Below, in pieces: positions 1-9,937 of a DNA stretch of 25,942 bases. The notes under the pieces are model-generated. The model saw only the letters and a list, made by a program, of their open reading frames with translations. It had not been told where the DNA came from and did no database searches. A program made the position numbers and the translations under genes. Location of the stretch: assembly GCA_054661495.1 (NCBI GenBank), contig BAAFSQ010000138.1, positions 1 through 25,942 of the forward strand, written 5' to 3'. Numbering within the stretch: position 1 is the first letter of the stretch; each line of letters opens with the position of its first letter. The stretch is from Zygophlyctis sp. KS116 (taxonomy: Eukaryota; Chytridiomycota).

Positions 1-245
1 ACAATAGTTCGGTACTAGATGATATGAAAAACACACCTTTAAATGAAGGGCTTCTAGGCAATCACTCCAGATCTAGCATAATAACCCCTGGCGGTTCTAA
101 AGAGTTGAATCAACGGCCTAAAAAAGAGGCTATTCATGGGCCTCTTATTTATGCAATTCCAAAAAATAACAATAGTTCGGTACTAGATGATATGAAAAAC
201 ACACCTTTAAATGAAGGGCTTCTAGGCAATCACTCCAGATCTAGC
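1..245 (+). repeat. In-frame 168-bp duplication with an exact 77-bp repeat
   Basis: Bases 1-77 are identical to 169-245, a period of 168 bp or 56 codons. The repeat encodes the motif NTPLNEGLLGNHSRSS twice. Perfect identity suggests a recent tandem duplication inside the coding region, or continuing homogenisation. The left copy may extend beyond the window. Confidence 0.9.
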
Positions 246-1292
246 GAGGGAATTTTTGGAATTGGTAGAAATAGAAGCAGCACTTTATTATCCGTAGATA
301 AAAACGATCCAACACATAGTCTTACACCAATAAGAAAAGGTCCAGAGGAAATAATTTTCCAAGAAGGATTACTGGCACAAAAAAAGCAGCCTATTAACCA
401 CACAGCTGGCTATGGACCCCTAATATCCGCCATACCCAAAACCAAAGCGGAAGTACAGCCTGTCAATGATCTAGATCATGGTCTAATAGGCCAGATGCGC
501 TCTCGAGAAAGTTTTATACAGAAATCTAAAACACCACCAAAACCAAAAAATGTTAATCAAAGGCAGTCGTCATACATGAATCCAGGCTCTTCAGATCCAA
601 CAATGACCCCTAAAAATCAAAGTTTTTATGGATATCCTGCACCTTATTACTTTGGCCCATACAGTCCATATTCCTCTCCCATTGACGCTTCTACTTTAGC
701 TACTATCCCAACACCTGAATCTGCTGAATCATCACATTCATATTTTAACACAAATCCTCAATATTTCAATCAAGCCGTAAATGCACAATCTGGAATGTAT
801 CAGACCCCTCTTTCATTCTTACCAATGGATTACCAACAAGCACTTTTTTACCAACAATACATGTATTCCCTAGAATCCCAAAAGAAACCAAAAAATAAGA
901 AAAAGAATAAAAAGAAAAAAGGTAAGAAAAAAAAGAAGGAATCCTTATTGATTACCAATAGTAAATTGGAACCGGTAAATTCTCCATTTAGCATGCAAAA
1001 TCACTTATTTTATAATAATCAAGAACAAATGAACCCTTCACCAGCTGAACCATTTGTAAGACCAATAATTGAATCTTCTTCAGAAGAGTCTGTCGGATCA
1101 GATCAAGAGAAACTATGGTCTATTTCTCAGCGGAATTTAAATCATCCATCAAGAGGATCTATTGAATCAGAAGATAATTTTTATTCTCTGGGAAATACGA
1201 TTCAAGTAAATTATTCTGTTACAGGTACAGATGGGAACCAGACTAGTTTAAATGCAGTTGAATCATCTTCGGAAGAATCTGTCGAATCTTAG
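1..1292 (+). CDS. C-terminal part of a Skg3/Caf120-like protein (5' end outside window)
   Basis: The frame is open from base 3 to the TAG at 1290-1292, so the N-terminus lies outside the window. The protein is low-complexity. It has recurring short motifs (GPLI.AIPK, EGLL, HGLIGQMRSRE), a Pro/Tyr/Met-rich middle, a lysine-rich run near 880-945 and acidic serine clusters (ESSSEESV, twice). The GLIGQM..RE motif and the overall order (GLLGQM, Pro/Met-rich, Ser-rich, stop) match the C-terminal third of the next gene, so I infer a tandem paralogue; any PH domain would lie upstream. Fungal Skg3/Caf120 proteins have similar GL(V/I)G..REKE motifs after their PH domains. Bases 1-77 recur exactly at 169-245. 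No GT-AG intron joins this frame in phase to the next gene, so I treat them as separate. Confidence 0.6.
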   Translation, partial: NSSVLDDMKNTPLNEGLLGNHSRSSIITPGGSKELNQRPKKEAIHGPLIYAIPKNNNSSVLDDMKNTPLNEGLLGNHSRSSEGIFGIGRNRSSTLLSVDKNDPTHSLTPIRKGPEEIIFQEGLLAQKKQPINHTAGYGPLISAIPKTKAEVQPVNDLDHGLIGQMRSRESFIQKSKTPPKPKNVNQRQSSYMNPGSSDPTMTPKNQSFYGYPAPYYFGPYSPYSSPIDASTLATIPTPESAESSHSYFNTNPQYFNQAVNAQSGMYQTPLSFLPMDYQQALFYQQYMYSLESQKKPKNKKKNKKKKGKKKKKESLLITNSKLEPVNSPFSMQNHLFYNNQEQMNPSPAEPFVRPIIESSSEESVGSDQEKLWSISQRNLNHPSRGSIESEDNFYSLGNTIQVNYSVTGTDGNQTSLNAVESSSEESVES

Positions 1293-1295
1293 AAT

Positions 1296-1304
1296 TTCGC
1301 GTGT
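1296..1304 (+). promoter_or_regulatory. TTCGCGTGT motif upstream of the Skg3/Caf120-like gene
   Basis: TTCGCGTGT lies 14 bp before the ATG at 1318, inside the 25-bp gap between two same-strand genes. TCGCGTG also lies upstream of the genes starting at 4944, 7102 and 25017. It stands out from the AT-rich background. A binding role is inferred. Its presence supports a new gene starting here. Confidence 0.35.
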
Positions 1305-1317
1305 CAAAAATTGCTCA

Positions 1318-4300
1318 ATGCGTGGAGCCAGGCCTGGACGTCGAATCAATAAAATACAACAAAAGTCAGAGGATGCTGAGAAAGATTTAAAGATTGAAAA
1401 GATTGCAAATGATGTAGAAGAATATATAGTTTTATCTGAATCTTTGCCAGTTTCCCGTTCCTTATCGTCATCGTCTGGACAATCCAGCGAGAAATCATCA
1501 TCCAGCGATGAATCGACATCTCCTATACTACTCAGCAAAAATATGATTAGAAATGCATCAAATACTGGCTCCGGAGGAAGCGGAAAATCACTGGAAAGTG
1601 GGACTTCTGCTGATAAGGACAAGAAAAGTTGGAAAATGGATGATTTTTATCGGATTTATTCATGTAAAAAGTATATTTCTGGTTATTTATACATGGTATA
1701 TGGTAAGGAGTGGATAAAAGTCTATGCCGTCATTACGGGGGAAATGCTGCGGGTCGTTAAAGTTCCAGATTTAATTGCCGTACAGACTTATGAATCCGAA
1801 TCAAATTTGGAACAAATGGTTGATAAAGAGATAAATCCATCTTTAGAGACTCTGGAATTGTTTAATCAGGATGAACCAGTCGTTTTAGATTCTATCAAAG
1901 ATTCCTTATCAGCTGTATATTCTTCAGATTATACTAGTGATATTCAACCGCTTCCTCCAATACCATATACATGTTTTTTTAGTATAGACAAGTATAGCTT
2001 TGCTTCATCATCATTCATTTCTGCAAATTCTTGGGTCCATGCAGCAATGTTGTCTGCTTTCGAGTATGGACTACTAAATGTACATTTTTCATTTAGTTTG
2101 CTAAGAGTTGTACCATACATAAGGATTTGGTCAGATTTTGACATATTACCATTCAAGTCTAGAAAAGTTAAGCATTTGGAATGGGATGGGGATTGTAAAA
2201 TAAGGTTACAAGTACAATCAGAATGGAAAGAGTTTTATTGCAAAATTAATAGTGCTGGTGAGTCTTTTGTACCTAATTTAATAGTATATAGAGCTCATAC
2301 AGTATCTGAAGAAAATGATCAAAAATCCTCGGGGGTATTATCAAAGTTCTTTCATGGAAAGAAGTCTAATTCAAATGAAATAGGAAAACCAGATGAACCT
2401 CCAAAAGATTTTCTGGTCAGTCCTGCACAAATGACGTTTTTTTCAAGTATTTCTGACTACAAGAAAGGAGCTCAGCCTATATTTATTATGACTGATGTCA
2501 GCTTTGTGTATGCCCTGTGGCCCAAAACTATGCATCATATTAAATCAGATGCCGTGAATGAAATTAAAATTATGGGTAGTTTCAAGCTCTTGCAAGAAAA
2601 CGGTAAATGGGCCCAGCTACTAAATCCGGACAAAAACTCTCAGCCATGTTCAGTAAATTTGCAATCTGCAAATACTCATGAATCTCTTCATTGGCTTGTA
2701 GCGATTTTAGGTGCATTTGCATTAGATGCTGATGTAAATTCTTTTGATATAAATGCTGCCGTTTGGTGTAGTCCGCCTACAGATTGGGGAGATCTTTGTC
2801 TGAAGTTAGATGAAGTAGCAGGATTGTCAGGATCTATATCTCTTTTAGGATCGTTTTATGAATATTACAAGCTACTGAATGGTAAAAAAAGCATGCTGAA
2901 AAATGGATTATTTTCAGAATGGCAGCGCTCAGTAAAAAATAGTGTTGATACACGCAGAGATTATGAAAGAAAGGAAGTTGAATTAAAAGTAAATGCGCTT
3001 CTTCTGTGGCTTTATAAACTAAAAAATGGAGAAATCCACTTACCGAATTGGGTTGAAAATGAATTAAATGAAAAAATTGGCCCAAAATATAACGATTCAG
3101 CGCAAAATAAGTCGTATCCATCTGATTCTGAGATAGAAGATGACAGATCACCAAAAAATAGATCAGAACTAGATATAAACACAGCAGGTAGTTTTTCTTT
3201 TTTTTTGAATTCTAGGTAGTCAAAGATCAGGAGACGCCCTAAAAAAATCTAACAAAGATCAACTAGCTATTAATGCAGAAGATGCGACTGTGGAAAATAC
3301 GCATCTCCAAAGAGTCTCTAGTGAGAAGCGAAAAGCTGCCAAGAATTTTCTGCTTGGGCTCTCTGAATCTTTGCCAAAGATGTTTGAAAGAGGAGAAGGT
3401 CTGCCTAGCTCTGTTTGGTATCAAGAAGAGGAAAGTAGAATTAAGGAACGAGAAGAATTCGTTGTAATTCTGGGAATAATTAATATTTTAGGGTGATCAA
3501 GCCAGTCCTATCGCAGATATTCCAATCTATGAAGCTAACTCCTTACTAGAAAAAGAAGCTAAAACTGTAAAAAAATCTGGTTTGGAAAACTTTCATATTC
3601 CTGAAAAGCAAGTACATATATTCGCTGAGAATTCTCTCTTGGATAGAACTGCAATGCCCAGGGCTAGTATGATCAAAAGTGTCGGACCTCTTTTGGGAGA
3701 GGTTCAAAAAGAAGGAAACAAGCCGAAATTAGAGGGAGGTTTACTCGGTCAGATGGATCTTAAGGAAAAAGAGTATGCGCACTTTCGCAAAAGTGGTGGG
3801 TATCGTGCTACAATGATTCCCCAGCCAACCAATCCACTGCATATGGTTCAAGTTTATGAAAACACAGAAACGATCAACAAGCGCAACTCGTCACTATCGT
3901 CTACTGGACCGAATCTAGCGCAATTAGACGTCAGGTACATTAATCATCGATATAATGAAAGTTTTAGCTCCATGGGCGGTGGTCAGACGTCAAATAATCC
4001 GCCAATAATGCCTGTTTTGGATCCTCGAACGTCATTGATCACTGCTCAATTAGATCCCAGAATGTCATTTATTAATCAGCCATTAGATCCCAGAATATCA
4101 TTTATCAATCATCCATTAGATCCCAGAATGTCATTCATCAATCAGCCATTAGATCCAAGATTTTCATTTTTATCTCAACCACAAGATCCAAGAGTGTCTA
4201 TGTCTTTAAAAGATAGTAAACATCTCAGATTAAATCCTGTTGAACTCAAGCTAAACAGCCTACCAACTAAGTCTAATACGCAATCTGTAGGATCATCTGA

Positions 4301-4853
4301 ATCCTCTGAATCTGGAAATGATCCAGCCGATACAGGTTCCGGAGAAGAATCAGGTACAGATTCTTCTTCAGAAGGGTCATCATCTGATGAACATGAAAAC
4401 CAGGAACCTTTGTTTGCAAATCTCAAAGAGAATGAAGACGATTCCTCTGGTAGCGATACCTCCGGTAGCTCCTCCGCTAGCTCCTCAGCAGATAGCAGTA
4501 AATCTGACGAAAACGACTTGGAAAATTTCAAATATCCTGTTCCATACCCAATGTTTGGTCAAGCACATTTTCAGAATCATTTGCTTGGAATACCACCTCC
4601 AATGGGCCCACAATTTCTCCCTGGAAACTTTCAGATGAATCATGTACAGCCTATAGATATTTCACAATCATCTGTTTCCAAAACATCTGATTCATCATCT
4701 GCTAGTAGTGGGGCAGAGGAGTCTCCTATCAATGATAAGCCCAAGAATTTTCTTCAAAATGATTCCGGTACAGAATCAGATTCCAGTGCATCAGCTGATG
4801 AATCTGCAGTTAAAAAGCCTAGATCATTTGTATTGCCTGGAAAGCGAAAATGA
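1318..4853 (+). CDS. Skg3/Caf120-like PH-domain protein
   Basis: Three exons (1318-3187, 3216-3463, 3492-4853) separated by two 28-nt GT-AG introns give about 1159 aa. After a Ser-rich N-terminus, residues about 115-250 form a PH-like unit (SGYLYMVYGKEW, then WVHAAMLSAFE). Residues about 280-480 form a second (KIRLQVQSEWKEFYCKI; PIFIMTD..FVYALWP; LHWLVAILGAFAL). This order matches fungal Skg3/Caf120 proteins, known from yeast for CCR4-NOT association and cell-cortex localisation. The C-terminal half is disordered: GGLLGQMDLKEKE, six LDPR(M/I/F)SFINQP-type repeats (about 4017-4200), acidic Ser runs and a basic end. The start is uncertain. ATG 1318 avoids overlap with the upstream gene and follows a TCGCGTG motif; an in-frame ATG at 1252 would overlap it by 41 bp. 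A single fused gene with an unseen indel remains possible. Confidence 0.72.
4017..4200 (+). repeat. Degenerate 33-36-nt coding repeats (LDPR.SFINQP)
   Basis: Six consecutive copies of an 11-12-residue unit, (L/Q)DPR(T/M/I/F/V)S(F/L)(I/L), lie in the last exon of the Skg3/Caf120-like gene. Middle copies are nearly identical in DNA, which suggests expansion by slippage or unequal exchange. Function unknown; probably a disordered interaction segment. Confidence 0.8.
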
Positions 4854-4872
4854 TTCGCGATTGCGATTTCAC

Positions 4873-4880
4873 TCGCGTGA
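4873..4880 (+). promoter_or_regulatory. TCGCGTGA motif upstream of the LRR-SH3 gene
   Basis: TCGCGTGA lies 63 bp before the ATG at 4944, in the 90-bp gap after the preceding stop codon. It is one of four TCGCGTG sites found close upstream of genes here. Confidence 0.4.
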
Positions 4881-4943
4881 CTGCCGTCATAATACATAGC
4901 ATTGGTTTATAAATAGAATGTCAATTTATAAATAAATATCATA

Positions 4944-6277
4944 ATGAGATCAATGGTACTATTTGTTTTTGCATCTGCATTTCTATATGCTGGAGCATCA
5001 GACTGTAGTGTTGTGTTATCCTTGTGGAAAAGCTTTGGAAGAGTGGTTCCTTTAGATCCTAACAATAATAAGGCTGATGCATGCTGTGAAATGATCGGAA
5101 TAGAGTGTAACAAAGATTCTGTAATGAGAATCAACTGGAATGGCCAAAGTCTTGTTGGTAACATTACATCCAACATTGGGGACTTACGATCACTAAATAG
5201 CTTAATCCTTTCCAACAATTCAATCGATGGAATTATTCCTGATACAATTGGGAATTTAGAAAAATTAGAGAATTTAGAATTAAATTCTAATATTCTTTAC
5301 GGTAACATACCATCCACAATCGGAAAACTGAAAAAGCTACAAAAATTGTCATTATCGGACAATCAGCTTTTTGGATCCGTACCCCGGTCAATTAGCAACT
5401 GCCAAGATTTAAGGTCATTGTAAGATTTTATCATATTCTTACCATAGATCACTGCAAAACAATAAGCTAACTGGAAACATTCCTCCTGATCTAGAAATTT
5501 TGGATAAACTTAAAAGTCTCAACTTGAGCAGCAATCAGTTCTCAAACACCATCAGTGCTTGCTTGATTAATGGAATGTCAAGTCTAATATCATTGTAAGA
5601 ATCAATAGAATAAATATTATAGAGATATGTCGAATAATCCTAATCTTACGGGGGCAATTTGGCCAGCTTCCAAAAATCTTACATTGTAAGAAATTTGAAA
5701 ATCTCATTTTAGTTTGACTTTACGGACCAGCCTTACTGACTGCACTAACGGAGAGTCAAGCAATGCGGCTTGTAAAGAGATGAAATGTGTAAGACCAGCT
5801 GATGGGAATGCTGTAGCTTGGTGGATTGTTGGACTATTAGGCGGAATATGGGTTATTATATTTGGAATAGTTGGATACTGGCTTTATACAGAGTCTTTGA
5901 AAAGAAAATTAGCTTCTGGTGATCATGAAGATGGCAAATCTATGGTCAGTGGTGATGATGACGATACCGATAGTGTGGTCACCAAGTTGGACGGGCTAAT
6001 GCAAGAAAGACGAAGCTATAATTCGACTTTTGAAACCAGATCATTTACCAATTTATTTAAGCAAGGTGCCTTCAAAGATAAGCATGAATCAGAAAGTTAT
6101 GCTGAAAATCGTCCCATGGTGGTTTTACAGCCTCATACACCTGCAAATGATGACGAGTTAGAGATCGCAGTTGGAGACTTGGTAGAATTAATAGAAAGGT
6201 TTGACGATGGATGGGCTTTTGGCAAAAGCAAAATTACAGACAAATCAGGAGTTTTCCCATTAGTTTGCCTAGAATAA
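4944..6277 (+). CDS. LRR - transmembrane - SH3 receptor-like membrane protein
   Basis: Four exons (4944-5419, 5448-5594, 5623-5685, 5713-6277) with introns of 28, 28 and 27 nt give 416 aa. Residues 1-18 are a signal peptide. Residues about 20-60 are a Cys-containing cap (ADACCEMIGIEC) like the plant LRRNT_2 cap. Six or seven leucine-rich repeats of the plant-type LxGxIP class follow (to about 235), and the introns fall at matching points of the LRR unit. One hydrophobic helix spans about 263-287 (WWIVGLLGGIWVIIFGIVGY). An acidic cytosolic linker leads to a C-terminal SH3 domain at about 360-416 (ELEIAVGDLVELIERFDDGWAFGK, with GVFPLVCLE at the end). Inferred role: the outer LRR senses or binds a ligand or wall component, and the SH3 recruits Pro-rich cytosolic partners. 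There is no kinase domain. LRR-SH3 proteins are known from early-diverging fungi; the ligand is unknown. Confidence 0.88.
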
Positions 6278-6300
6278 GAATAAAATGTATTTTTTTATAT

Positions 6301-6985
6301 TTATCCTTTGCGCAGTAAATCTAATCTTGCCTGTAGTTCATCATCTGAAGCTCCTTCTGCAATAGCCACTTTTTGATTTTGTATTGTATTCCCAACCTTT
6401 GCAGTAGGAGCAGCAGCAAACTAAAAGTCAAAATTCTTTCTAATATACCTGTTCACCCAAATCCACACCAATTTCATCTAAAACTTTTTGCAAAATCTCA
6501 TCTGTTTCTTCTTCTTCTCCATCTCCCTCCATAACATCTTCGACAGTATCTTCCAACATTTCTTGCTTCATATCCATCATTTCCGACTCTCTTGTGAAAT
6601 CCATCATTATTTTTTGTATTCCTGGAAGTTGAATCTTTTTATTCATTGATGCCATCGCTTTAGTAACTCCTTTTAGAGCCTCTGTCATTTGTGCTGTAGA
6701 TTTAAGTGTTTGAATTTTCAAGCTGACTGCTTGCAATTGTGTCCTCATTTGATAGAAATTATGAATGTATCTTCTAGTTCTGACTAAATCTTTAGCCTGA
6801 ATTTTAGCCGCATTAGTCTGACCATTTTTTGCAGATTTCTTTATTTCAACAATTAATTTCTTTTCTTGTGCTTCTAGTTTTGTTCTTTCTCTATCCAATT
6901 CTCGCGATGCTTTTGTTAGAGACCTCTGATGCTGTTTAAGCATTTCTGCGGGAGTCTTTCTAGACCCAAAGAGCATTTCCATCAT
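6301..6985 (-). CDS. VPS2: ESCRT-III subunit Vps2 / CHMP2
   Basis: Two exons (6449-6985 and 6301-6420) with one 28-nt intron give 218 aa, the usual length for Vps2/CHMP2A. The N-terminus (MMEMLFGSRKTPAEMLKQHQ), the basic helix (RELDRERTKLEAQEKKL), AKDLVRTRRY, the QAVSLKIQTLKS segment and PGIQKIMMDF all match CHMP2A. The short second exon supplies the C-terminal MIM1 motif (DELQARLDLLRKG) that binds the Vps4 MIT domain; without splicing the protein would lack it. Acts in ESCRT-III filaments at endosomes in multivesicular-body sorting and membrane scission. It is convergent with the LRR-SH3 gene (23 bp between stops) and divergent from the gene at 7102. Confidence 0.96.
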
Positions 6986-7053
6986 TATTCAAGAGTTTTC
7001 AGTTTTTCGAGTCGCGCTCGCGTTGTCTGGTAAAACGACCTCTTGACACTTGT

Positions 7054-7060
7054 TCGCGTG
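7054..7060 (+). promoter_or_regulatory. TCGCGTG motif in a divergent promoter
   Basis: TCGCGTG (within TTCGCGTGTGAAAG) lies 41 bp before the ATG at 7102 and about 70 bp upstream of the Vps2 start, in the 116-bp divergent gap. A further CG-rich run, GTCGCGCTCGCG, lies at about 7010-7022. It resembles the site before 1318 (TTCGCGTGTCAA). Confidence 0.4.
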
Positions 7061-7101
7061 TGAAAGAGTCGCTGATCAATTCTTCTCACTGAAAGAGATT
7101 C

Positions 7102-8076
7102 ATGTCATCAGACAAGGATAGATTGATAGAACAAGAACAGAGAATTTCAGCTTCATTTTTAAAGCATTCCCCAAAAGAGAAATCAATGAATGAAGAAGAA
7201 GAGGAAAACGTTTTAATCTTTTTTGAGACAGTTGCTGGTGTTCATGAAATTGTTAGATCAAGACTATATCGATCAGAGGCAAATTCATTAGAGTCTTATT
7301 TTAATATAAGATGGGGAATTTCTAGAGCCCAGGTTTATAGATATATGGACTGTTATTTTGTTCTAAATCAACTTCAAGGATTTGAGGAATTGCCAGCTAG
7401 AGAAAGATTATGTAGATCATTAAAAAAATGTGCAAAAAATGAAGAGGATATGAGGAAATTATGGGAATATACATTGGTATTGGCTGGAGATGAAAGGCCA
7501 ATTCCTACTCAATTGATTCAGGATGCATGGAATCATCTGAAAAAAGGTAAAAAGTTGGAAATTCAGAATTTGCATGTCCGAAAACGGTCAATTTCTGAAA
7601 ATTCAAGTAAAAGATTGCATTCTCCAAAAAGATTAAGGACATCAAGTCAAACTTCAGAATCAAGAATATCTCCAAGAAGAACAAGGACTTCTAGTCAGAT
7701 TTCAGAACCACAAAATTTAGCAAGGCATATTTCAATTGATGATCTGATCACAAAATTTGAAAAAGAAGAGATTTTGGAGGAAGGAATTACAAAAGAACCA
7801 GTATCTTCAGAATCTGCAGATTATCTAGAATATCTTGAGGAAACTTCAAAGGATCAGACTGTTGATGAATTGGTGCAGGCTCTTTTTTCTACAATGGATG
7901 CATTATCTGAAATGGGCTATAAATTACAACCAAAAGTCGGACAAGGATGGTGTCCAATTCCAATCAAGCAGTGGAGAATGGTACCATCAGATATAGATAT
8001 GAGCATGGAAGTTCCTTCTCTGGTTAGATCTTCATCTTCTGGTATTGTTGACGATTGGCACGAATATCTTGAATAG
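7102..8076 (+). CDS. Unknown protein with a possible helix-turn-helix segment
   Basis: Single exon, 324 aa, starting at ATG 7102. Not assigned to a named family. After an acidic stretch (EEEEEN), residues about 60-125 (SLESYFNIRWGISRAQVYRY, then VLNQL, LPARERLCRSL, LRKLWEYTL-like helices) resemble a segment common in bacterial and phage replication or partition proteins, of the form (F/L)E.Y...RWGISR.QAYR. There it is part of a helix-turn-helix DNA-binding unit. Residues about 155-210 are basic and Ser/Arg-rich, with two related RTSSQ(T/I)SE repeats and KRLHSPKRLR, a possible nuclear localisation signal. The C-terminus is acidic and ends WHEYLE. I infer a nuclear DNA- or chromatin-associated protein at low confidence. 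Confidence 0.75.
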   Translation: MSSDKDRLIEQEQRISASFLKHSPKEKSMNEEEEENVLIFFETVAGVHEIVRSRLYRSEANSLESYFNIRWGISRAQVYRYMDCYFVLNQLQGFEELPARERLCRSLKKCAKNEEDMRKLWEYTLVLAGDERPIPTQLIQDAWNHLKKGKKLEIQNLHVRKRSISENSSKRLHSPKRLRTSSQTSESRISPRRTRTSSQISEPQNLARHISIDDLITKFEKEEILEEGITKEPVSSESADYLEYLEETSKDQTVDELVQALFSTMDALSEMGYKLQPKVGQGWCPIPIKQWRMVPSDIDMSMEVPSLVRSSSSGIVDDWHEYLE

Positions 8077-8138
8077 AATTCTTTTTATTTAATTGTGTCT
8101 TAAATTATGAATTTGTACAGTAGCGATATAGCAAGTAC

Positions 8139-9026
8139 TTAATTATCAGTTTCTGGATATCTAACTAGAAGATTATCATATGCAGCTTGTACTTTAACCC
8201 CCAACTTAATTCTTTGAGGGTCTTTTTCCAAGTACTCATTCAATTCATCATGAGACGCTCTGTGACATATACCGGTCAAATAACCTCTTCCTGAAGCAGG
8301 TAAGACCTTTAAACATGCTCTTAAAGCCTGATCAAAAGAAAAATGTGACTGATGGGGCTCCCATTTCAGACCATCAAGTATAAATACTTCCGTCCCTTTT
8401 AATTTTAATAATGTAGAGTCTGGAATTGAATCAACATCTGCGATATATGAGACATTACCGATTCTAAATCCTGTATTCCAGTATACACCACCGGTTTCCA
8501 TTATGACTCCATGATGAACAGGCAAAGGAATGATTTTAACATCATTCACAAAAAACTCTTCATCTTGTGAAATTAGAATGAAATTCAAATCCCCAACTTC
8601 ACCAGATCCTGTAGCTTTTGTCCTATCTACCAAATACGGAAAGGAAGTTTTAACAGTTTCAAATGTTTCCCGAGTAAGATAAACATTTACAGATTTTTGT
8701 ATTTTTGCTCCCATTGTCCAACCTCTGAGATCATCTAGTCCCATTATAGCGTCTGCATGCCCGTGAGTCAATAAAACTCCATCAATCTTTGATAATTTAT
8801 GCATTGATGTAGTATGTACGACAGAATCATAAAATGTTTTTCCACAATCGATCAGAATAGTTGTATCCTTGACTCTTATCAACGCACTAGTATTCCTTCG
8901 CTTATTCTTACTGGAAGGACTTCTGGCTGCATCAAAACAAACATTGCAAGATATCGGATTTTGAAGTATACATCCTAAATTAGGAACATTGCTGGATGTT
9001 CCTGTCCCCATAAATATTATTTCCAT
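8139..9026 (-). CDS. Metallo-beta-lactamase-fold hydrolase, PhnP-like
   Basis: Single exon, 295 aa. It begins with the strand and glycine turn MEIIFMGTGTSSNVP. C19, C27 and C30 resemble the extra structural zinc site of PhnP-type enzymes. The catalytic metal motif HGHADA is at 88-93 (H88, H90, D92, with H93-equivalent absent as in the family), followed by GLDDLRGW, H171/H172, D197 (SYIADVDS) and the HQSHFSF region (about 225-231); H255/H259 lie near the end. Bacterial PhnP is a cyclic ribose phosphodiesterase; fungal and other eukaryotic relatives are mostly uncharacterised cytosolic hydrolases. All expected metal ligands are present and the length is normal, so it should be active. Substrate not deducible. 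Confidence 0.9.
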   Translation of the reverse strand: MEIIFMGTGTSSNVPNLGCILQNPISCNVCFDAARSPSSKNKRRNTSALIRVKDTTILIDCGKTFYDSVVHTTSMHKLSKIDGVLLTHGHADAIMGLDDLRGWTMGAKIQKSVNVYLTRETFETVKTSFPYLVDRTKATGSGEVGDLNFILISQDEEFFVNDVKIIPLPVHHGVIMETGGVYWNTGFRIGNVSYIADVDSIPDSTLLKLKGTEVFILDGLKWEPHQSHFSFDQALRACLKVLPASGRGYLTGICHRASHDELNEYLEKDPQRIKLGVKVQAAYDNLLVRYPETDN

Positions 9027-9937
9027 TTGCTTAAAGTATGTGATCTTTCACACTGATATTCGAGCGACGTCATTCGGGCTATTATTTCTTCCGACAGATA
9101 ATCTAGATCTTCTATCCAGTTTAGAGCATTTATTCACTATAAAGATAATTGTAATGTAATTTTTCATGTTAGGAAAAGTCGCCCAGAACGAACTGTTTAC
9201 CGTATTTTCTTTTGATCTTTGAAAACTATGTCTTTTAACTCTTGTGCAAAGAGTCGGAACGTATGTTTTTTAGTGTTGGGCAGTAATCGGTTAACTACAA
9301 ATTCGCAAAAGTTTCAACTTTACTTACGCCTACTATTCCTTCAAAGTCCGAAATTATTTTAGTTACAAGGTCCACAATTAAGTTTTACGACATACAAAAC
9401 CGAAAGGAAATCTTGCTATCGAATATTGTAAATTGATTTTTCTTACTAGGCTAGGATACCTTAAAGATTGAGCGTTCAATGTGCGAATACCAAATTGATC
9501 TTGAAATTGCATATATAAAATATCTCGATGGGCTTCTTTAGGCGGCAAGAGTGAGTGAGATCAATTCTGGATTTTCTCCAAAAAGGCATTCCACCGATCT
9601 GTAATCTTCTGTCATGAAAAATACAGTAATTCGATTGGGGTGTCTTAGACTATTCCTGGAGCGAGTAGATTTGTCTTAGTACTTAGTTGCAGACAAGCTA
9701 CAAATTACAAAACTTTTCTGAAATGACAGGTTTTCCCAAGAAACTTTGTTTGGACATTGCCCATATTTTTACATGCGATGGGAGCTCTACTTAAGTATTG
9801 TCCGAACGAAACATGTCACCTATAAACGTCAGGCCCCCTTGCTTTCCCGTTTATGCTTTCCCAATTTAAAAAAAAACTAGGTAAATCTATTAGATTAATG
9901 ATGTAGAACCTGACTATTTACTAATTGTGTAGACAAA
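9027..9937. other. 911-bp gene-free spacer
   Basis: This is the longest gap without a coding region here, where most gaps are under 150 bp. I see no ORF of useful length on either strand, no tRNA cloverleaf, no recognisable snRNA and no long repeat. It must hold the promoters of the flanking divergent genes (complement 9026 and 9938). CTATAAAC at about 9820-9827, some 115 bp before the ATG at 9938, is a weak TATA candidate. It may be decayed sequence or carry an unrecognised ncRNA. Confidence 0.6.

Noticed and set aside
1225-1331. A hidden intron joining the frames on either side of 1292 into one gene
   Set aside because: Every GT-AG pair I could place either breaks frame or meets a stop; the shared C-terminal architecture fits tandem paralogues better.
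1263-1622. Reverse-strand ORF of 119 aa, and similar reverse ORFs at 4175-4531 and 25408-25752
   Set aside because: They are antisense shadows of Ser/Asp-rich or Tyr/Asp-rich coding sequence, with no domain.
4907-5218. Reverse ORF of 103 aa over the LRR gene start
   Set aside because: It overlaps the signal peptide and LRR cap of a well-supported gene and shows no independent signal.
9027-9937. tRNA or spliceosomal snRNA genes
   Set aside because: No cloverleaf or recognisable conserved snRNA segments were found on reading.
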